Positions 1-8,496 of a stretch of DNA of 64,000 nucleotides are shown piece after piece. The DNA comes from Selenomonas timonae (GTDB lineage Bacteria > Bacillota > Negativicutes > Selenomonadales > Selenomonadaceae), in NCBI RefSeq assembly GCF_014250475.1, contig NZ_CP060204.1:1935001-1999000 (forward strand), read 5' to 3'. A program made the translations under genes and the position numbers. Position 1 is the stretch's first letter; each line of letters starts with the position of its first letter. The notes under the pieces were generated by a model. That model saw nothing but the letters and a program-made list of their open reading frames with translations, was not told the DNA's origin and ran no database searches.

Positions 1-98
1 GGATCCAATACCATCAGGCGGGAGCTGTCGCGCGGCTCGACAGGCAGCTGAGCGATGCGTTCCTCCGGAAGATCGTAGTCAAAATCAGAAATATCCAT
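1..98 (-). CDS. queA: S-adenosylmethionine:tRNA ribosyltransferase-isomerase QueA, N-terminal fragment
   Basis: Only the first 32 or so codons lie in the window; the gene continues past position 1. The translation begins [13 protein letters not shown] and continues to [12 protein letters not shown], the conserved N-terminus of QueA. QueA transfers and isomerises the ribosyl group of SAM onto preQ1-modified tRNA to give epoxyqueuosine. It follows the SpoIID-like gene by 17 bp on the same strand. queH, which acts on the QueA product, is two genes upstream, so the cluster makes biochemical sense. The assignment rests on a short fragment but the match to the family start is clear. Confidence 0.85.
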   Translation of the reverse strand, partial: MDISDFDYDLPEERIAQLPVEPRDSSRLMVLD

Positions 99-115
99 GT
101 AAATAAGCACCTTGC

Positions 116-1264
116 CTAGTATAATTTTTCAAGTGTTACGCCGGAATAGTAATAGAGCAGAATGTCCTTGTATCCTTTCCCGCTGTCTGCAAGCGCCTTG
201 GCGCCCCATTGGGACAGCCCGAGCCCGTGCCCCGATCCGTATCCGCTGAAAACGACTTCTGTCCGACCGGCTCGTATGTCAAAAAGCGTACTGGGCAGAG
301 AGAACATAGAGCGCAGATCATTGCCCGAGAGACTGATACGCCCCTTCGTTCCAACAAATTCTGCCGCACGCACACGTCCTGACGGTGTTCGGTCTGTGCT
401 CCCCTTTCCAACGGTCAAAGGAGAAAGTCGTATCTCCTTGAGCATACCGAGATTTTTACCTCCTGCCTCGATTTTCTGCACAAAGGATGCCATGGAGACC
501 GTACGGCTCCACGGCTGTGTCTGCGTGCGGAGTTCCTTCACGGCGCGCAGATAGGGCACAGAGCTGCCCCATACATGCTCGCTGAACTCTGTCATCCCTC
601 CTGAATCCGTATGGAAGAGAGCGTCGATGATTGCCCCCTTATAGAAGAGAACCTCGCCGCGCGTGCTGTTGACGGCTTCTGTTGTAGACTGCATTTCAGC
701 GGACATGCCCTCATAGACCTGACAATGTGCAGTGCTGCAGAGATCAAAGCCCTCCGCGCTGTGACGCTTGCGATTCTTCAGGGCAAAGGTACGCGCTGCG
801 ACACTCTGAGCACGCAACGCTTCGGCAGACCAGCTTGGAGGCATCTCCTTCGGAACGACGCCATAGAGATAGTCCTCCACAGGCACATTGTTGACGACGA
901 TCATCCCCTGCTTCTTCAAAAGGGTGATAAATCCGCGGTAGGGCATCCCGTTCACCTTAACAAAACCCGTGGATTCGGGCTGAATCACCAAACGCTCGGC
1001 CTTGAGCTCCTTTTCGTTTGCTAAAAAACGATCCCGCATCATACGAACAGAAAGCTCTTGTCCCTGCGGAATTTTCATCATCGGCTCTTTCTCCGGATCG
1101 TCATAGACGTATAGAGCTCCGTTCGTTGCCGAGAGACGTATTTCCGATACACCCTGACTGAGCCCGATCGTGATTTCAGGCTGCCATGACGCTGCAGCCG
1201 TCATAGGAAGAACTGTAATTGCAGCAAAGAGCACGGAAACACATAGGAAAAGATACCGATTCAT
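116..1264 (-). CDS. SpoIID/LytB domain exported protein
   Basis: A 382-residue protein with an N-terminal signal peptide (hydrophobic segment about residues 4-24 ending AAA) and a SpoIID/LytB domain over most of the rest. Family features visible are [14 protein letters not shown], then [11 protein letters not shown], a [14 protein letters not shown] stretch and the C-terminal [16 protein letters not shown] motif. SpoIID is a lytic transglycosylase of sporulation; vegetative LytB-type relatives act on or stimulate turnover of peptidoglycan. No other sporulation gene is seen here, so a cell-wall role outside sporulation is more likely (inference). It lies between queH and queA with short gaps and is probably co-transcribed with them. 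Confidence 0.8.
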   Translation of the reverse strand: MNRYLFLCVSVLFAAITVLPMTAAASWQPEITIGLSQGVSEIRLSATNGALYVYDDPEKEPMMKIPQGQELSVRMMRDRFLANEKELKAERLVIQPESTGFVKVNGMPYRGFITLLKKQGMIVVNNVPVEDYLYGVVPKEMPPSWSAEALRAQSVAARTFALKNRKRHSAEGFDLCSTAHCQVYEGMSAEMQSTTEAVNSTRGEVLFYKGAIIDALFHTDSGGMTEFSEHVWGSSVPYLRAVKELRTQTQPWSRTVSMASFVQKIEAGGKNLGMLKEIRLSPLTVGKGSTDRTPSGRVRAAEFVGTKGRISLSGNDLRSMFSLPSTLFDIRAGRTEVVFSGYGSGHGLGLSQWGAKALADSGKGYKDILLYYYSGVTLEKLY

Positions 1265-1285
1265 AGCAAACTCCCCTTCTGACCG

Positions 1286-1882
1286 TTATGCCATTAACCG
1301 CAGACGTTTCTTCTCTTTGTTTTCCTTGCGCTGCAGCTTGCGCAGCGCCCGACTGTACCGCTCCTCTTCGCTGAATACGCAGCCGCAGTAAGATTGGCGA
1401 TAGAGTCCCATCTCCTTGCTGATATCGATTCCCTCCTGCCAGCCGACACGAAAGTCCTCGTAGTAAAATGCAACACCGTATCGCTTCGCAAATTGTTCCG
1501 CAACGGAGCGCATGAGATCATGCTGCTGATAAATGCTGTAAAAGAGCGTAGATGTGAACGTATCAAAGCCGTGTGCTGCAGCATAGCGTGCCGTTTCCTC
1601 CAACCGCCATGTATAGCACATACGGCAGCGGCCTTTGCGCGTCCCCTCCGCCGGCAGCGCCCGTTTCAGGAACTCACGCATTGCATATTCCTCGTCTGCG
1701 ATAAAGGCCATCTGCGAGAGCTCGGCAAATTTCCGTGCATTTTGCAGGCGTTCCTCCCACTCCTGATAGGGGTGGATATTGGGATTGAAGAAGTATCCTG
1801 TGGGCTCGATTCCATCAGAGCGCAATTTTTTTAGAGGATAGCAGGAACATGGTCCGCAGCACATGTGCATGAGCAGATTCAT
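1286..1882 (-). CDS. queH: Epoxyqueuosine reductase QueH
   Basis: A 198-residue QueH (DUF208) protein, which reduces epoxyqueuosine to queuosine in tRNA and is unrelated to the cobalamin-dependent QueG. Visible cysteine motifs are MCCGPCSCYP at the N-terminus, GRCRMCYTW in the middle and YCGCVFSEEER near the C-terminus, as expected for Fe-S and metal ligands. The open frame extends 26 codons further upstream into ruvB. I chose the ATG at 1882 because it starts MNLLMHMCCGPC as in homologues and has AGGAGA about 10 nt upstream. That leaves one base after the ruvB stop, so translation is probably coupled. Confidence 0.88.
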   Translation of the reverse strand: MNLLMHMCCGPCSCYPLKKLRSDGIEPTGYFFNPNIHPYQEWEERLQNARKFAELSQMAFIADEEYAMREFLKRALPAEGTRKGRCRMCYTWRLEETARYAAAHGFDTFTSTLFYSIYQQHDLMRSVAEQFAKRYGVAFYYEDFRVGWQEGIDISKEMGLYRQSYCGCVFSEEERYSRALRKLQRKENKEKKRLRLMA

Positions 1883-1883
1883 C

Positions 1884-2921
1884 TCAGAGCAGTTCTCCTT
1901 GTCTGTCGTCGTTTTGTGGAAATGGAATACCCATATGCTCGTATCCGCCGCGCGTGACAATGCGGCCGCGTGCTGTACGTGCGATAAACCCCAGCTGAAT
2001 CAGATAGGGCTCATAGACATCCTCTATGGTCTCCGCCATCTCGCTGAGCGCCGCTGCCAGCGTCTTTAGCCCGACAGGGCCGCCGGAAAACTTTCGGATC
2101 ATGACCTCTAGCATATAGCGATCCTTGTTCTCGAGACCTCTTGCATCGACCTCGAGCGCTGCGAGCGCCTCGATGGTCCCTGCCTTCGATATGACACTCT
2201 CTCCCGCCACCTGTGCGATATCGCGGACACGCTTCAGAATGCGGTTCGCAACGCGCGGCGTTCCACGTGAGCGGCGCGCAATCTCGAGTGCCCCCTCGCG
2301 CTCAATGCAGACGGAAAGTATCTCCGCCGTGCGCTCGATGATGAGCAGCAATGCCTCCGGCGTATAGTATTCCAAGCGCGACTGAATGCCGAAGCGATCA
2401 CGCAGCGGTGCCGAAAGAGCCCCCGTCTTCGTCGTTGCACCGACGAGGGTAAACGGCGCAAGATCCAGACGCAAAGAGCGCGCACTCGGTCCCTTGCCGA
2501 TGATGATGTCAATGGCGTGATCCTCCATCGCAGAGTAGAGAATCTCCTCAACATGATGGGAAAGCCGATGAATCTCGTCGATAAAGAGAACATCGTGCTC
2601 CTGCAAATTGGTAAGCAGAGACGCAAGATCCCCCTGACGTTCAATGGCAGGAGCCGAGGTTTGACGGAAATTCGCCCCCATCTCATTCGCTATGATGGCG
2701 GCAAGTGTAGTTTTGCCAAGTCCGGGCGGACCATAGAGGAGCACATGATCCAGCGATTCGTTGCGCGAGAGCGCCGCCTGTATGAATTTGGACAAATTCG
2801 ACTTGACCTTGTCCTGTCCGATGTATTCGTTCAGACGCCGCGGGCGGAGGCTATACTGCCAGCCGTCCGTTGACTGTTCTTCGAAGGAGCTGATTTCCTC
2901 ATCCTCATACATATCGCTCAT
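1884..2921 (-). CDS. ruvB: Holliday junction branch migration ATPase RuvB
   Basis: A full-length 345-residue RuvB, the hexameric AAA+ motor that drives branch migration of Holliday junctions with RuvA. Walker A GPPGLGKT is at residues 64-71 and Walker [11 protein letters not shown] at about 111-120. The sensor stretch [20 protein letters not shown] follows. The C-terminal winged-helix region ends in [13 protein letters not shown]. The gene is 15 bp downstream of ruvA and one base upstream of queH, in a ruvC-ruvA-ruvB order. Confidence 0.97.
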   Translation of the reverse strand: MSDMYEDEEISSFEEQSTDGWQYSLRPRRLNEYIGQDKVKSNLSKFIQAALSRNESLDHVLLYGPPGLGKTTLAAIIANEMGANFRQTSAPAIERQGDLASLLTNLQEHDVLFIDEIHRLSHHVEEILYSAMEDHAIDIIIGKGPSARSLRLDLAPFTLVGATTKTGALSAPLRDRFGIQSRLEYYTPEALLLIIERTAEILSVCIEREGALEIARRSRGTPRVANRILKRVRDIAQVAGESVISKAGTIEALAALEVDARGLENKDRYMLEVMIRKFSGGPVGLKTLAAALSEMAETIEDVYEPYLIQLGFIARTARGRIVTRGGYEHMGIPFPQNDDRQGELL

Positions 2922-2936
2922 CGAACTCCTCCTTTC

Positions 2937-3539
2937 TCAAAAACGCTGCAGCTCTGCCAATGCATAGCGAATCAGTTCCTCCGTACTCTCTCCATCGCTC
3001 TTTTTCTTAAATACCGACTGAATCTCGCTCTGCTGGAAGCCGAGGCTGAGGAGCGCCTCCGTTGCCTCTGCGGCCATGTCCCCCATGCCGTCGCCGATCT
3101 CCGTTATATCATTCGTATCGGTAGCCGCATCAAAGGACGTGGATGCGAGCTTGTCCTTGAGCTCCAAGATGATCCGTTCGGCGGTCTTTTTCCCGATGCC
3201 TGGGAGCTTCGTGATCGCCTTGACATCCTTCTGATGGATCATACGGTAAAAGTCGTTTGCCGTCGTTGCCGAGAGAATCCCCTGCGCCACCTTTGGCCCG
3301 ATTCCGGAAATACCAATCAGATGCTGAAAGAGGTCATACTCCTCCTGCGAAAAGAATCCATAAAGAAGAAGCGCATCCTCTCGTACATGAGTGTGCACAT
3401 AGAGCATGACCTCCTCACCGACGGAGAGATGCGTGCGTGTTGCGTGCGATATGAACACGCGATAGCCGACATCGCGGACATCCAAAAAACAGTAATCCGA
3501 AAATACATGCGTCACCTTGCCGCGCAAAAATCCAATCAT
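2937..3539 (-). CDS. ruvA: Holliday junction DNA-binding protein RuvA
   Basis: A 200-residue RuvA, the tetramer that binds four-way junctions and loads RuvB. The N-terminal OB-fold starts MIGFLRGKVTHVF. Two helix-hairpin-helix motifs are visible, LIGISGIGPKVAQGIL near residue 75 and LPGIGKKTAERIILELKD near residue 113. The acidic linker (about 140-155) leads to the small C-terminal domain that contacts RuvB. It sits 18 bp after ruvC and 15 bp before ruvB. Length and domain order are normal. Confidence 0.97.
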   Translation of the reverse strand: MIGFLRGKVTHVFSDYCFLDVRDVGYRVFISHATRTHLSVGEEVMLYVHTHVREDALLLYGFFSQEEYDLFQHLIGISGIGPKVAQGILSATTANDFYRMIHQKDVKAITKLPGIGKKTAERIILELKDKLASTSFDAATDTNDITEIGDGMGDMAAEATEALLSLGFQQSEIQSVFKKKSDGESTEELIRYALAELQRF

Positions 3540-3557
3540 TGCTCCCTGCTCCTCAAT

Positions 3558-4052
3558 CTAGATGCGATTGCGCCATGCAATGCTGTCTACACAGTGCGCG
3601 GCACTGATGGCGACGGCAAGTGCGTCCGCCGTATCGTCCGGATGGGGCGGCGCGGGAAGGTTCAGCAGCTTCGTCACCATGTATATGACCTGTTCCTTCG
3701 TCGCCTTTCCATAGCCCGTCACAGACTGCTTGACCTGCAGCGGCGTCCGCTCCACAATCGGAATATTGTTCTGCGCCGCCGCGAGAAGGACGATGCCGCG
3801 CGCCTGCCCGACTGGAATCGCCGTCGTGACATTCCGGTTGAAAAAAAGCTGCTCTACCCCCATTGCATCGGGGGAATACTTTTGAATGAGCGCTTCCAGT
3901 TCTGTATATATTTTCAGCAGGCGTTTTTCCACCGCCATCTTGGATGGTGTTGTAATGGCGCCATAGGAACGGGCACGCAGACGCGAACCTTCCTGCTCCA
4001 CAAAACCATAGCCGCAAATGGCAGTTCCAGGATCGATACCGAGTACTAACAT
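3558..4052 (-). CDS. ruvC: Crossover junction endodeoxyribonuclease RuvC
   Basis: A 164-residue RuvC, the dimeric nuclease that resolves Holliday junctions. The acidic catalytic set is present: D7 in GIDPGTA, E67 in GVEQLFF, and the D139/D140/D143 group in HPDDTADALA. It is first in the ruvC-ruvA-ruvB-queH run. Its upstream region is occupied by a dispersed repeat copy, so I could not place a convincing promoter. The start is the ATG at 4052 with only a weak purine-rich site upstream. Confidence 0.96.
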   Translation of the reverse strand: MLVLGIDPGTAICGYGFVEQEGSRLRARSYGAITTPSKMAVEKRLLKIYTELEALIQKYSPDAMGVEQLFFNRNVTTAIPVGQARGIVLLAAAQNNIPIVERTPLQVKQSVTGYGKATKEQVIYMVTKLLNLPAPPHPDDTADALAVAISAAHCVDSIAWRNRI

Positions 4053-4066
4053 CTTCTCATTCTCAT

Positions 4067-4227
4067 GGAATCGCTGATAAAATGAAGTCCATCAGATTGG
4101 TATAGATTTTTTGTCCTATCAAGGAGACAAACCGGACGCATAGCAGAGGCTATGTGGAGGATTTGTCGACGATGAGAGGGCGAAAAAGATGCGCCAAGGT
4201 GATGGTGCTGAATTTATCAGTGCTTCC
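4067..4227 (+). repeat. Dispersed MITE-like repeat, copy A
   Basis: A non-coding element of about 161 bp whose near match lies on the opposite strand at 29491-29652. The two copies agree at roughly 80% of positions by eye. The left end GGAATCGCTGATAAAAT is an imperfect inverted copy of the right end, whose reverse complement reads GGAAGCACTGATAAATT. A 6-bp hairpin CATAGC/GCTATG (4139-4154) is preserved in both copies although the loop differs. The element sits between yebC and ruvC and runs antisense to them. Its right edge touches the yebC terminator. No coding frame is evident. Confidence 0.75.
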
Positions 4228-4270
4228 TTTAAAAAGAGTGCAGACACAAAGCGTCTGCACTCTTTTAAGG
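4226..4270 (-). terminator. Intrinsic terminator after yebC
   Basis: On the minus strand a near-perfect stem of about 18 bp (arms around GAGTGCAGAC and GTCTGCACTC) with a short loop is followed by a U-rich stretch. It lies 10 bp after the yebC stop. It should end the PBP-tyrS-yebC transcript. Confidence 0.9.
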
Positions 4271-4280
4271 AATCCTCCGC

Positions 4281-5009
4281 TTATTCATCCATTTCGTAGT
4301 TGCTGTAGACATTCTGGACATCATCATTGTCCTCGAGCGCGTCGATCAATGTCTGCATCTTTTCGGCATCCTTGTCAGCGAGATGCACTGTCGTGTCCGG
4401 CACCATCGTCACCTCGGCAGATGCCGTCTCAATGCCCTTTTCTCCAAGCACTGTTTCAATTGCCTCGAATGCCTCCGGCTCGGCAATGATCTCAAAGACA
4501 TCATCCTCCGCGCGCATATCCTCTGCGCCGGCCTCCAATACGATCTCAAGGAGGGCATCCTCATCATCGAACGCCTCACGCTCTACGATAAAGACCGCCT
4601 TCTTCTTGAACATCCATGCAACGCAGCCATCCTGACCGAGGTTGCCGCCATACTTGGAAAAGAGGTGGCGCACATCCGCCGCCGTACGGTTGCGGTTGTC
4701 CGTCAGGATGTCGAGCATGACCGCAGTACCGCCCGGGCCGTAGCCCTCGTAGAGAACCTCCTCGTAATTGCTGCCCTCTGTCGCACCAAGTCCCTTCTGG
4801 ATCGCGCGATTGATATTGTCCTTCGGGATATTGTTCGCCTTGGCCTTGGAAAGCGCCAGTTTCAGGCGCATATTGCCCGTCGGATCACCACCGCCCATGC
4901 GGACGGCAATCGTGATCTCACGTCCAATCTTCGTTGTGATCTTTCCGCGAATGGCGTCATTTGCGCCCTTCTTACGCTTTATATTTGCCCATTTTGAATG
5001 TCCTGACAT
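4281..5009 (-). CDS. yebC: YebC/PmpR-family translational/transcriptional regulator (TACO1-like)
   Basis: A 242-residue YebC/TACO1 protein. The hallmark N-terminus MSGHSKWANIKRKKG is followed by KANNIPKDNINRAIQKG and YEGYGPGGTAV. The acidic C-terminal domain ends DDVQNVYSNYEMDE. Family members have been described as DNA-binding regulators and more recently as ribosome-associated factors that help translate proline-rich stretches; the sequence does not say which applies. It is the last gene of its unit, 39 bp after tyrS and before a strong terminator. Confidence 0.93.
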   Translation of the reverse strand: MSGHSKWANIKRKKGANDAIRGKITTKIGREITIAVRMGGGDPTGNMRLKLALSKAKANNIPKDNINRAIQKGLGATEGSNYEEVLYEGYGPGGTAVMLDILTDNRNRTAADVRHLFSKYGGNLGQDGCVAWMFKKKAVFIVEREAFDDEDALLEIVLEAGAEDMRAEDDVFEIIAEPEAFEAIETVLGEKGIETASAEVTMVPDTTVHLADKDAEKMQTLIDALEDNDDVQNVYSNYEMDE

Positions 5010-5048
5010 CGTTCGATCTCCTTCCAGACCTGCTCCGCATGGAGGAGG

Positions 5049-6254
5049 TCATCTATATACAAGCTGATAGTGCTTTTTCTTTCCCTTTTTGACAAGTACG
5101 GTGCCGTCGGTGAAATCCGACTCCTGCAATACGTAGTGTTCGTCCGCAACACGGACATCATTCAGCGTAAGCCCGCCCTGCTGAATCATACGGCGTGCCT
5201 CAGCCTTCGAGGGGAATACGCCGCCGCACGTGAGCGCATCCACGAGTTTTTCGCCGATCTCCACATGAATCTGCGGGAGCTCAGCCGTCATGCCGCCGCC
5301 AAAGAGGGTCTTCGCGGTCTCCTGCGCCTTCCGCGCCTCCTCTTCGCCATGAACGATCTTGGTCGCCTCATAGGCAAGGATTTCCTTGGAGCGGTTGATC
5401 TCCCGCCCCTCGGCAGCCGCAAGACGGCGCACTTCCTCCATTGGGAGATAGGTGAGCAGGGAGAGACAGATCTCTACATCGGCATCATCGATATTGCGCC
5501 AGTACTGGTAGAAGTCATAGGGCGAGGTCTTTTCTGCGTCGAGCCAAAGCGCGCCGCCTGCCGTCTTGCCCATCTTCGTACCGTCGCTCTTCGTGAGCAG
5601 CTTGTTCGTGAGCCCGAATACCGTGAGATTTTTCTTGCGGCGGCAGAGCTCCACCCCAGCGATGATATTCGACCACTGATCGTCTCCGCCCATTTCCAGC
5701 TTGCAGCCATAGCGTTTGTTGAGCTCGAGGAAGTCATACGCCTGCATGATCATATAGTTGAACTCGAGGAAGGTCAGCCCCTTCTCCCAGCGCTGCTTAT
5801 AACTCTCGGCAGCAAGCATGCGGTTGACGGTAAAATGTGCACCGACATCACGCAGCAGCTCGATGTAGTTGAGCTTGCGCAGCCAGTCCCCGTTATCCAC
5901 CATGATTGCTCGATCATTCGAGAAGTCAATGAAGCGCGAGATCTGCTTACGGAAACAGTCGCAATTATGGCGGATGGTCTCGTCCGTCATCACCTTGCGC
6001 ATGTCCGTGCGCCCCGAGGGATCACCAACGGTTCCGGTGCCGCCTCCCACGAGACAGATCGGACGGTGTCCCGCACGCTGCATGTGAGACATCGCCATGA
6101 GCGCGATCAAATGACCAGCATGGAGGCTGTCTGCCGTCGGATCGAATCCCGTATAAAAGGAAATTTGTTCCTGACTGAGCAGCTCGCGCAGCCCATCCTC
6201 ATCGGTGCATTGTGCAAGAAATCCGCGTTCCTTCAGTATGTCAATGGCGTTCAA
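5049..6254 (-). CDS. tyrS: Tyrosyl-tRNA synthetase
   Basis: A 401-residue class I tyrosyl-tRNA synthetase. The HIGH-type motif is HAGH at residues 45-48 after GFDPTADSL, and the KMSKS equivalent is KMGKT at 227-231. The tyrosine pocket stretch [20 protein letters not shown] is intact. A C-terminal S4 RNA-binding domain spans about residues 335-401 and includes [20 protein letters not shown]. Only 25 bp separate it from the upstream penicillin-binding protein gene, so a separate T-box leader is not possible there. Confidence 0.97.
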   Translation of the reverse strand: MNAIDILKERGFLAQCTDEDGLRELLSQEQISFYTGFDPTADSLHAGHLIALMAMSHMQRAGHRPICLVGGGTGTVGDPSGRTDMRKVMTDETIRHNCDCFRKQISRFIDFSNDRAIMVDNGDWLRKLNYIELLRDVGAHFTVNRMLAAESYKQRWEKGLTFLEFNYMIMQAYDFLELNKRYGCKLEMGGDDQWSNIIAGVELCRRKKNLTVFGLTNKLLTKSDGTKMGKTAGGALWLDAEKTSPYDFYQYWRNIDDADVEICLSLLTYLPMEEVRRLAAAEGREINRSKEILAYEATKIVHGEEEARKAQETAKTLFGGGMTAELPQIHVEIGEKLVDALTCGGVFPSKAEARRMIQQGGLTLNDVRVADEHYVLQESDFTDGTVLVKKGKKKHYQLVYR

Positions 6255-6279
6255 TATACTACCTCTTTCTTAGGCTTCC

Positions 6280-8370
6280 TCAGTTCTGCCCTTTTTCTAC
6301 GCCCATCCCAGGTTCTGGCGCTTCTGCGGACGCAGGAGATGATATGCGCGATGGTGCAGATGTGGAGCGATCCGCTCCGCTCTTATTTGAGTTTGAAGAC
6401 GTCGACTTCCCTGCATCCTTCCCCTTATCATCCGTTTTCTTCTTCGCGTCTTTATCTTTTTCCGGGTCTTCAATCGAAACATCCGAATCAGACGAGGCGG
6501 AAAATGCGGGGGAACCCTCGAAATTTCTTACGGGAAGTCCCGCATGGGCTTTCAGCATGAAGGCCTGCCATATAACGGCGGGTGTGGTTCCGCCTGCCAT
6601 GCCGTGCAAATCTCCTACGCTGTCATTGCCGATCCAGACACCTGCCACGAGATCCGGCGTATAGCCGACGAACCATGCGTCATGATAATCGCTCGTCGTT
6701 CCTGTCTTGCCCGCCGCAGGTCTCCCGATGTTGGCGCGCGTTCCCGTACCGCGTCGGATGACATCTTCCATCATCGCCGTCATTGTGGCGGCATTCGCTG
6801 CAGAGATGACACTTTTTTCCTTCCGCTCCGCCTCCTCGAGCACCTTGCCCGTGCGCGAGACGACGCGGAGGATGGCAACCGGCTGGACATGAATGCCGCG
6901 ATTCGCAAACGTACCATATGCGCTCGTGAGCTCCAGCGGTGTGACACCGCGCGTCATACCCCCCAGTGCGATGGCAAGATTGCGGTCATTCGTCGCGCCG
7001 TCGAGCACAAACGTCGATATGCCCATCTCCTGTGCATAGTAGATTGCCTTATCGATGCCGATGTCCTGTGCGATGCGCACCGTCGGGACATTCAGCGACC
7101 AACGCACGACATCGCGCAGCCGCACCTTGCCCGAGAAGTTGCGGCTGTAGTTCTGCGGTTCCCATCCACCAATCTTCAGCGGCTTGTCGTCAATGATGGA
7201 ATCCGGCGTATACTTATTCTCGAGTGCCGCAGCAAAGACAAAAGGCTTGAACGCAGAACCGGGCTGACGCACTGCTTGCGTCGCACGATTGAACTGATCC
7301 GTGCCGCGTCCGCCGACCATTGCGCGGATATATCCCGTATGCGGATCGATGGCGACCAAAGCCCCCTGCGGCTGAACGATGCCATTTGCGTCCGTAAAGT
7401 ACGTAGGAAGATTCTGCATGGCGCTTTCCGCAGCGGCTTGGAGATCCATATCGATGGTGGTATAGATCTTGAGGCCATCCTTATAGATGGCATCATCGCC
7501 ATATTTCTCCGCAAGCTGCTGCAGCACATAGTCGACAAAATATGAGGGGCCGTTTCCGCCGTCGTTATTGCTCTTTGCGATGGAGAGCGATTCCTTCTTT
7601 GCAGTGTTTGCTTCGCTCTCCGTGATATAGCCATACTTGACCATCTGATCGAGAACCACAGCTTTGCGCTCGGTTGCGGCTTCGATGTTGTTGATCGGAG
7701 AATAGTAGTTCGGACTCTTGGGAATGCCCGCCAGCATGGCGCATTCATTCAGCGTCAGATCCTTGACGTCCTTGCCGAAATACGTGCGTGCCGCAGCCTG
7801 AACGCCATACGCTCCCTGACCGAAATAGATCTGGTTCATATAGAGCTCGAGGATTTCCTGCTTGGTATACTGACGTTCGAGCTGGAGTGCAAGAAACACT
7901 TCCTGAATCTTTCGTTTCAGCGTCCGATCCTGAGTTAGATAGGCATTCTTGGCAAGCTGCTGCGTGATCGTAGAGCCGCCCTCCGTGACCGTGCGGCCAC
8001 GAATATTTGCCCAAACGGCGCGGACAATGCCGCGGGGATCGATGCCGATGTGCTCGTAGAACCGATTATCCTCAACGGCAATAAACGCATTCTGAAGATC
8101 CTTCGGAATCTCATTGATCCCGACCGGTCTGCGGTTCTCAGCCGCATGGATATTGGCGATTTCATTGCCATGGATGTCGTAGATCTGAGACGATGCCGGC
8201 GGCACAATATCCTCCGCGAGATTTGGTCTGGTATTCAGACTTGCCGTGAGGAATCCGCAGCCGACGCCGATGATCATGACAAACAGGATCAGACCCATGA
8301 CGAGAATTGCTTTTCCAAGAACGGAGCCGTTATTTGACTTCTTTGTTGCTTTTTTTTCGCTTTTCTGCAT
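6280..8370 (-). CDS. Class A penicillin-binding protein (PBP1A type), bifunctional transglycosylase/transpeptidase
   Basis: A 696-residue class A PBP that polymerises and cross-links peptidoglycan at the outer face of the inner membrane. A cytosolic Lys-rich tail precedes one membrane segment (about residues 18-42). The GT51 domain has VEDNRFYEHIGIDPRG with the catalytic Glu near residue 100, then GGSTITQQLAKN. The transpeptidase has GSAFKP with Ser at about 370, and a KTGTT motif near the end of the domain. The C-terminal tail is low-complexity, rich in Ser, Lys and Asp. I chose the ATG at 8370, preceded by GGAAGG, over a TTG 16 codons upstream that begins close to the inferred transcription start. 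Confidence 0.93.
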   Translation of the reverse strand: MQKSEKKATKKSNNGSVLGKAILVMGLILFVMIIGVGCGFLTASLNTRPNLAEDIVPPASSQIYDIHGNEIANIHAAENRRPVGINEIPKDLQNAFIAVEDNRFYEHIGIDPRGIVRAVWANIRGRTVTEGGSTITQQLAKNAYLTQDRTLKRKIQEVFLALQLERQYTKQEILELYMNQIYFGQGAYGVQAAARTYFGKDVKDLTLNECAMLAGIPKSPNYYSPINNIEAATERKAVVLDQMVKYGYITESEANTAKKESLSIAKSNNDGGNGPSYFVDYVLQQLAEKYGDDAIYKDGLKIYTTIDMDLQAAAESAMQNLPTYFTDANGIVQPQGALVAIDPHTGYIRAMVGGRGTDQFNRATQAVRQPGSAFKPFVFAAALENKYTPDSIIDDKPLKIGGWEPQNYSRNFSGKVRLRDVVRWSLNVPTVRIAQDIGIDKAIYYAQEMGISTFVLDGATNDRNLAIALGGMTRGVTPLELTSAYGTFANRGIHVQPVAILRVVSRTGKVLEEAERKEKSVISAANAATMTAMMEDVIRRGTGTRANIGRPAAGKTGTTSDYHDAWFVGYTPDLVAGVWIGNDSVGDLHGMAGGTTPAVIWQAFMLKAHAGLPVRNFEGSPAFSASSDSDVSIEDPEKDKDAKKKTDDKGKDAGKSTSSNSNKSGADRSTSAPSRISSPASAEAPEPGMGVEKGQN

Positions 8371-8426
8371 AGATACCTTCCTGTCTGGATGTCTCTCCAC
8401 TGCGCATACTGTGTCCAATTCTCCTT

Positions 8427-8454
8427 ATTTTAACACAAACTGCAAATTTTGTAA
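8427..8454 (-). promoter_or_regulatory. Promoter for the PBP-tyrS-yebC unit
   Basis: On the minus strand TTACAA (8454-8449) and TAAAAT (8432-8427) are separated by 16 bp in the AT-rich gap between mutS2 and the PBP gene. Transcription would start about 50 bp before the chosen PBP start. Confidence 0.65.
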
Positions 8455-8496
8455 GGATATTTTGTCAAAAATGGAGCCGCATGCTGTCAGAATCGC

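Noticed and set aside
1-6. GGATCC at the window start as a clone or assembly boundary
   Set aside because: It is a six-base site inside an intact queA reading frame; nothing else suggests a junction.
4061-4066. TTAA target-site duplication around both repeat copies
   Set aside because: Copy B has TTAA at both edges, but copy A lacks it on the left side, so a consistent duplication cannot be claimed.
6255-6279. T-box leader for tyrS
   Set aside because: Only 25 bp separate tyrS from the upstream PBP gene.
5070-6560. Long plus-strand open frame (496 codons) across tyrS
   Set aside because: It is antisense to tyrS and the PBP C-terminus, with no domain; a shadow frame.
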